Part shown: positions 57,780-64,000 of the stretch, one piece after another
Numbering within the stretch: the stretch's first letter is position 1
Layout: every line of letters begins with the position of its first letter
Source of the DNA: Linyphia triangularis
Lineage: Eukaryota; Arthropoda; Arachnida; Araneae; Linyphiidae
DNA: 64,000 nt
Direction of reading: 5' to 3'
NCBI GenBank assembly: GCA_963978545.1
Contig: OZ021722.1
Coordinates: forward strand, 110,579,442-110,643,441
Notes under the pieces: model-generated
The model's database searches: none
Seen by the model: the letters and a program-made list of their open reading frames with translations, nothing else
What the model was told of the DNA's origin: nothing
Made by a program: the position numbers and the translations under genes

Positions 57780-60580
57780 ACAAAAAATTTCTGCAGTCTC
57801 ATAGACTTCGTGTTAACGGGGTTTGTCTGCAATAAGAAATGTGTTGACTGGGAGGAATTAGAAATTCAAGGCAGGTCCCTTCGGTTTAACGGCTAAGGGA
57901 AATGTCCTAGTGTAGATGTATGATGACTATGTAAACACAGATATTCAGATGGAAAACAAGAAAATGCTTTCACTCCTTTATAAAAGTCAACTGTCGAAAT
58001 GTTGAAATTCTAAATAAAATATTCAAAAAGTTAAAAGCGAAAGGAATGAGAGATGGCTTAATAAAAAGTTTCGAACATAAAACCATTATAAGTAATCCAT
58101 TCAAGCTTTGTTTTTCTACATGCATCTCTACAAGTTAAAATGGAAAATGTAGGTTTATAAAATATGCAAAAACAAAACTTCGGCAAAAAAATTATTTAAA
58201 AAAAAAAGTTGTTAACTTAAACCACGAAGCATGTTTTCGCACAAATGAATTTTCGTACATAAGACGGCTATAAATTTATTTTATTTTTAGGTTGATTCTT
58301 AGAGAATTCATTTCATGTTATCCTTAGAGAAAACATTCCAAGTTGAAATGATTTCAGAAATAAAAAAAAAAATCCTTAGTTTTATTTCCTAACAAATCGA
58401 AAACAAAAGTAAATGCGCGTTGGATAAGAAAACGATTTTGGAATAGAATATTTACTTTCGAAAGCTGAAATTGGTATAAATTTGCGAATTCGCAATGTAG
58501 GTTTAAGCAAACTTTCAGAAGTTTTGGCCTTTGTTTTAGAATATTAGTATCTGTAATGAGGAATTGTTTTTATTTTTATTAAAATAAGTAGAATGTTCAG
58601 ATTAAGCATTTCAGATTATTTAGAGGAATTATTTTCTCGGTTCATCAAAGTTATATATTGCCAAGAGAAAAAAGATTCCTCAGTTTTCCTACAACACGCT
58701 TAAATTGGGATTTTCTCTTTATTTTATACCACTTCCATCTACTTTAACTATCACAATTTCCCAAAATATTTGGTCACATTTCTTCTACTATCAAACAACA
58801 CACTGTGCGATTGTAAATAAACTACACGTTAGCAGCAAAGCACTTTAGAGCACAATTTTTCTCGAAACCCATTCTGAGCTTTTTAGCGCATCATAATATT
58901 TGAAATTTTATTTTACCAACAAAATGGTTTAACTTGGTTGGTAATACACTCATCCGAAGTATTTTTAAATATTTTTCGAAAAAATAAACCCACAGAAAAA
59001 ACCCACCTGCTTTGTATTTTAAACGTTGTTTTCTCAAAATGCTGTTTTTTCATACAAATGTACCTTTTTCTCAGGATCTACTCAATATTTGACTTTGAAT
59101 TTTTTTTCCGGGTACGCATAATACTTTTACACAAATACACATGCTTTTACAGATTTTTTTTTTTTTTTTTTTTTTTTGTGGAAAATTTAATAAAAAAATT
59201 TCAAATCATAAATCCTATTAAAAAAATATATTTTTACAAAAGTATATGTGTCAGTCTTCACAAAAAGTGTTTTAATATTGGCTATACAAAATTTTAAACC
59301 AACGGTATGAGTAGTTTCTGAGAAAAAGGTATATAAAAAAAGGTCTTTTTGACGTGGACTAGATAACCGACCCCCCTTGAATTGATGTATCATTTATTAA
59401 TTTTTAATTTGTACAAGATAGAAAAATGATTGTAAATAGACATCGAGAAAAAAAAAAAAAAAAACCTAAAAAACACCGTTCTGAAATAATAAACAACAGG
59501 AGTGAGAAACATAAACTATTTACTGTTTTTGTTTTTTTACTTAAAGGAGACGAGTCGAACTTGGACTTCGAAATTTGGTATTAAAAACATATTTTTTCTT
59601 AATATAGTACTGGTTATTCATTGTACATAACTTACCGGATATGGCTAATGCAGATTATATTCTTCTCGCTTTTAATTGCTTCCTCTTACCATTAGTTTTC
59701 AGAATATACTTCTTTTTCTAAACTTTAGATACAGAGGTAATACTATGTTTAGGTTATAGGTCTTATACTGCGTTTTCACTATAAAATAAACCCTTTCATA
59801 TTAATCAACTCGAGAAAAATTGTATAAAATCCGAATACAATTTTTTTTCGAGACTTTGAATATATTTTACGTTTTTACGTCGTTTTCAACTTTGCATTTT
59901 TTTTAAACTATTCACAACCAGAATTCGTAGGCAAGAAATATTAAAACATTGTTGCAAAACATATTCTTCGGAAAGGAACATCGTTTACAATGCTTTGAGA
60001 CCAAAGTTTAACAATTTAAACTGCCGAAATTGAATTAGTTTAGCAAAATGAAAAACATTTCATGGCACACTGTTAAATATCTTTTTCTTTTAAATCGGCG
60101 AACTTAAACTTGTCGTAGAACTACTTCAATAACCAAAATTCCGTTACACGTCGCTGTTTTAGATTTCATTAGACAATGGAAAATATAACACAACCCTCAA
60201 GGGTCTTTTCAACCTCAAGCTAAAAGAATGCTGTTCACCTGCTCAAAAGTGAGTCTTCTTACTAAGAATCCTTCCTTTTATTTGAAACTAAATCTATCTA
60301 TATAGTCTATCTTTCCCCTCACCTCTAGAATCAATACCTTTCTCTTGTGGTTCCAAGTTTACTCCAACTTCACATGGCCCACACATGTCGCCTGTTATCT
60401 AAAGATTCGCAGTTGTAGCAATCGAACATCTACACTTGTCTGGCGATCGAAGTAGGCGTTCTTTCTTAGTCCTTATTCTACTCGAGTAAGAATTAAATTA
60501 TCAAATACTAGATTGAGATGTCACTACCAGTTTAGATACCTCAACGAATATCTTTCGGAATTTTTATTATATAATAGAAC
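57780..60580. other. no gene recognised
   Basis: A 2.8-kb AT-rich stretch with homopolymers (T tract 59153-59177, A tract 59450-59464). No repeat family, TIR or coding signature was identified. A 119-codon frame at 58938-59297 runs through the T tract and is not called. Confidence 0.4.
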
Positions 60581-60678
60581 TAATTCGAAGTCCATTTTTG
60601 AATAGCTTCGGCCATTTTTGCCCTGGCAGACCAGTGGATTCATGTGATCACATTTCTCTACATTCCATAACAAAATTC

Positions 60679-60860
60679 GCCGTCCAACAGGTATAGTGGT
60701 TAGCGTGCTAGCTTCTAGATCGCGAGGTTGTGGGTTACAAGTCCCGTGTTAAACATGGGTGTTTGTAAATGTATGTTGGCTTGTCTAATGACGAATGTTT
60801 CGGCGCATTATAGTCCTCGTGTTGCTAACGGCAACAGATAATCTGATTACAACCAACCAA
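60679..60860 (+). mobile_element. SINE-A copy 9, inside the FB arm
   Basis: Near full-length, with TSD ccataacaaaattc at 60665-60678 and 60861-60874. B box altered (gggttacaagtcccg), so the copy is older or inactive. Confidence 0.93.
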
Positions 60861-60899
60861 CCATAACAAAATTCAGAATGATGTTCGATGAATGAGATA

Positions 60900-60905
60900 C
60901 AGTAC

Positions 60906-60946
<41 letters not shown>

Positions 60947-62690
60947 AACGATGGTTATATCTAGCATTCCACTTGATGAAATAACAAAAGTCAAGAACCG
61001 TTGTAAATTGTGTAAGGTCTTTATTAATTATATATAACTTTTTTTTTATCATGAGGGGTCTTCTACATATTAAAATTAAATCAAACTTTAAAAAGTTCAA
61101 AAGCAACCCCATAATATTATATCATATTTAGGTTTAGAATCCATGAAAACGTTTAAATACCAAATTTCATAAATTTCCAATGAGTGGTTAGTAATTAAAA
61201 TGACGTTAAAAAAAATGGCAAATTAATGTTGAAAAGAAAATTTGTTTTTTTAGCAATAAATTCTTAAATAGTATATATATTTTGGCAAATTTTGTTTCAA
61301 ACGATAGTTTATAAAAGGCCAAACAAAAATAACATGCAGATTTTGTATTAAACAGTTTTTAATAATTAATTATTAATTAATAAAACAAGTTTTAACTTTT
61401 TTTTTAATAGAAACATGTACTTTTTTTGCTTCCTTTACAATTATCATGGTCGAAAACCCCAACAAATTTTTTTTCATTACATCTTGACTTTTGGTTCTCG
61501 ATATTTTAGCAAAAATGTAAAAAAGCTCACTTTAAAGAACCGTGTAATAGATTACGTCTAGAAGCACGCAATACGTTTGCTTTTTCCGCGCTTTAAAGAT
61601 ATCTGCCCTCAAGATCGGCCAAAACATTTTGGCTCATAAGCTACATATTTCTCAACATAATGAACTGAAATTCGGTACCTAGTATAAACGAAGTATTTTA
61701 AATCAAATGAAACCATAAAAAATAGGGGTTTGTGTTGAAATTTTTAAAGATTTACTCAGTATGCAGCCCCATGAGAAAAAAGAAATTGCACCAGACATAT
61801 AGAAAATCGTAAACAAAGTATTGTTACGAATTTTTGTATATTTGTAAATATTTAGTAGTGCTAATTTTGTAAATAGGAACGTTTATGTACATTTCGCTTA
61901 AGGCAGTGAAATAGTTCGTCGTTAGTTGGTTTTCCGGCAATAGGGGTGTTATCGCTTGATAACGGGTTTCACAGAGGTAACTCTGGGAAGCGAGCTTCAA
62001 GGGGCAGGGCATTTAACATTATGATAATGGGAATCTCGCCAAATTTGGCGAGAAATCGCCAAATGTCGCCAAACTTGGCGACCATTTGGCGACATTTTCG
62101 GTACATGTATAGGTACATGTATCCCATGTACATGTATATAGGACTTTTCGACTACAATCTGGAAAGTTCTCCAAATGTCTATCTCTGGAATATTCACGAA
62201 AGTTCCCCACTTCTATATAAGCGCGGCCTGAGTTGGTTAGTAGTTAGTTGCCTCTCACCGTTCATTGTGAGAGCTGTATTCCTGACTTAAGTAGTTGATT
62301 GATTTTGAGTCACTGAGATAGATGACTGAGTAGTTCTTGAATTTTGAGTCACTGAATTAGTTGACTGGAGATACTGAGCATTCTAAAGCGAACTGTTTTG
62401 CATTGTCTTTTTGCGGCGATTTAGCAGTTGTGTTGTCAAGTTTTTAACTGCTGTTTTGTGCTCTATTGAGGTGAAAAGAGCTGTATTGTGTCTACTAGAA
62501 CGAGAAGTTCTGGAGCTGGAAGAGAACTGTGAAGAGTTATTTTGGAATAAATTTCTGCAAGTTTTGATCTGCTTTGGCTTCAAATCTTTCGAACGCGTCC
62601 AACGCAACAGTATTTTGATGCAAACCGCAAGACTCTACGATAATTAGAACCGAAGATATAGCCATCATCCGGATTTTTTTTGGCGTACTG
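60900..62690. mobile_element. Tc1/mariner-type non-autonomous element, copy 2, split by a solo LTR
   Basis: Ends cagtacgc plus A tract and (right complement) cagtacgccaaaaaaaatcc; left flank TA, right flank decayed to AA. Removing the LTR (61822-62609) and one TSD leaves about 1.0 kb that aligns along its length to 52315-53272. The right terminal repeat is longer here (gatgatggctatatctt) than in copy 1. Confidence 0.88.
61822..62609 (+). mobile_element. solo LTR, copy 2
   Basis: The 788-bp LTR begins tgttacga and ends cgcaaca, with the 4-bp TSD gtat at 61818-61821 and 62610-62613. Family features as copy 1: TATA (ctatataagc near 62212) and ggaataaatttc near 62543. The body near 62040-62120 includes repeated gccaaa...ggcga and gtacatgtat units that differ from copy 1. 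Confidence 0.93.
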
Positions 62691-62726
62691 AACCTAAACT
62701 TGTAGTCGTCTCTCAGTGTGCAAGCT

Positions 62727-63075
62727 TAGGTGACTGCAAGTTTCGATACCTCATCGAACATCATTCTGAAATTTTTTTATAAAATGTAGAGAAACACTAG
62801 CAAATTAAGAATATATTGGTATGAAGCGGCACAAATGGCCGAAACTGTTAAAAAATTTACTTTGAATGAGTTGACGTAAATCCGATTATCAAATAAGCCA
62901 TAACTCGTCCAAATATCGAGACTTTTTTTTTTTTTTTATTTGTCAGCCCATCGCTCTTTAATTGTCAATGAGGAAGAGTGCAGACGATTTCAGATGGTTG
63001 ATGCCAAATACTTGGCATTTTTTAAAAAATGAACCGAGTTGGCAGTAAATATTATGTCACGTAACCTCGTCCAAG
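62727..63075. mobile_element. fold-back element FB, partial left arm
   Basis: gtgactgcaagtttcgatac, then catcgaacatcattctga and aaatggccgaaactg. It decays after about 63060 with no right arm. It directly follows FB copy 5. Confidence 0.7.
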
Positions 63076-63765
63076 GCCGTTCAAAAACCACATGACAGAT
63101 TTCTTGATCCACATCCGCTCTTCTCCTCTACAAGTGACACTAGAGTAAACTTGGACAATGCCAAATATTATTTAAAAAAAAACTTTTTATGCATTAAAAC
63201 TGAATGCCAATAATCTGTTATGAATGTAAACAACAACTTTCCAAAGGAATATAAACAGAGTAACAATTCTAGATTGAAATAAAAGCATGTCCCTCGCTGT
63301 GAATACATTGAAGTGATACGCGAGGAACAAAGAAAAAAATATTTTATGGCATTGACAAAACTTAATTTCCAAGAATTTTTTTAATTACTTAAGAAAAATG
63401 AAAGAGAAAAAACAAATTTAAATATGAAATTTTTTCGTACAGGCATTTTGAATCGATCAAGAAAATTCTTCAGTAAAAATGCGTTAAAAGAACAATGCGT
63501 TAAAAATGTCAAACGTGTTTCCCAACTTTCTTCGAATTAGATAGTGTATTCGGATTCCATTAAAACTATACATGTAGTGAATTCATGAAATTCCGACTGT
63601 GTGTGTGTGAACTCATCTTGTTCAATAAAATTAAATAAAACGAGACACGTGAAATGAAATATATAAAAAGATGCACAAATCTAAATTTACACTATAATAA
63701 ATATATATAATTTTACCATCGGCATTTTTATTATATTGTTGCAAAAACTGTCTGTATATAGTGTA
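63076..63765. other. no gene recognised
   Basis: AT-rich. Nothing recognised. Confidence 0.4.
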
Positions 63766-63767
63766 AA

Positions 63768-64000
63768 TAATAGTGACGTATTATTTTAAAACTCTATTGT
63801 AATTTATTTTAACTTATTTTATTTATCAGCAGCCATTATACAGGTTAGAAAAAGGTGGCAACACCTAAAGCAATCGAGAAATTTCGAGATGTTTCTTTTC
63901 CTACGAATTGGCTGGAAATTTCGCGAATATTCTCTCGCGCCAAGTATAAATAAGACTGGAGATCGGGAAAGTTTTCAGATTGACTTTGGACTTCGATGTG
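63768..64000 (+). mobile_element. LTR-like sequence, cut by the window end
   Basis: Shares the 5518-5945 layout: aggtggcaacacctaa, then ggctggaaatttcgcg, then a TATA box (gtataaataag at about 63940). It probably continues past 64000. Whether a full element follows cannot be seen. Confidence 0.4.

Larger units (their letters stand above)
60583..62718. mobile_element. fold-back element FB, copy 5, carrying three nested elements
   Basis: The right arm of FB is readable in three pieces: 60583-60664 (cttcggccatttttgccctg, agaccagtggattc), 60875-60899 (agaatgatgttcgatgaa) and 62691-62718 (gtagtcgtctctcagtgt). The first gap is a SINE-A, the second a Tc1-type element, itself split by a solo LTR. The left arm is absent or degraded. 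Confidence 0.8.

Noticed and set aside
58938..59297. 119-codon plus-strand frame as a gene
   Set aside because: The frame runs through a long T tract coding for poly-Phe and has no domain.

Overview
The window is eukaryotic, strongly AT-rich nuclear DNA, almost certainly from an arthropod; a chelicerate such as a spider is plausible but not proven. The only confidently recognised host gene is CaMKII (calcium/calmodulin-dependent protein kinase II). It lies on the minus strand at the left end as five consecutive exons between 2068 and 6281, with intact reading frame, matching phases and GT-AG splice sites. The residues resemble insect CaMKII more than the vertebrate enzymes. Earlier exons (ATP-binding lobe, start codon) and later exons (rest of the C-lobe, regulatory segment, association domain) were not found, so the gene continues beyond the left edge and its 5' part is either beyond the right edge or missed.

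From about 6.3 kb to 64 kb I recognise no intact host gene. The stretch is either a very large upstream CaMKII intron or intron plus intergenic DNA, and it is dominated by mobile elements, many with exact termini and target-site duplications (TSDs). They include: two tRNA-derived SINE families (SINE-A, nine copies, and SINE-B, five copies); two solo LTRs with 4-bp TSDs; a CR1/L2-like LINE fragment; transposase remnants of Tc3-like, Tc1-like, mariner-like and Tigger/pogo-like elements plus a THAP-domain remnant; hAT-like non-autonomous elements; four families of TTAA-bounded piggyBac-like MITEs; a TA-bounded fold-back family with roughly 200-bp arms; a long hairpin near 13.8 kb; and two unclassified dispersed families, called R3 and R4 here.

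Layout: 1-6.3 kb CaMKII exons and introns; 6.4-10.1 kb Tigger/pogo remnants; 10.9-17.8 kb MITEs, hairpin, hAT-like element, THAP remnant, SINE-B and R3; 18-27 kb R4 and R3 copies with a Tc3-like element; 27.4-32.4 kb a piggyBac-like MITE with a nested hAT-like insert, a 1.4-kb inverted-repeat element and R4 copies; 32.7-35.5 kb fold-back pair, LINE fragment and SINE-A copies; 37.6-42.5 kb satellites, TTAA MITEs, a mariner-like element carrying two other elements, a fold-back and a solo LTR; 44-49.6 kb Tc1-like remnant, R4, and a TTAA element; 49.6-57.8 kb R3 interleaved with SINEs, a fold-back nested in a larger fold-back, and a Tc1-type element; 60.6-62.7 kb a four-element nested stack; the last 0.2 kb LTR-like.

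I found no CRISPR array, operon, rRNA or stand-alone tRNA gene. I see no new multi-gene system; the most informative content is the nested transposon stratigraphy, where related copies elsewhere in the window act as empty-site controls.
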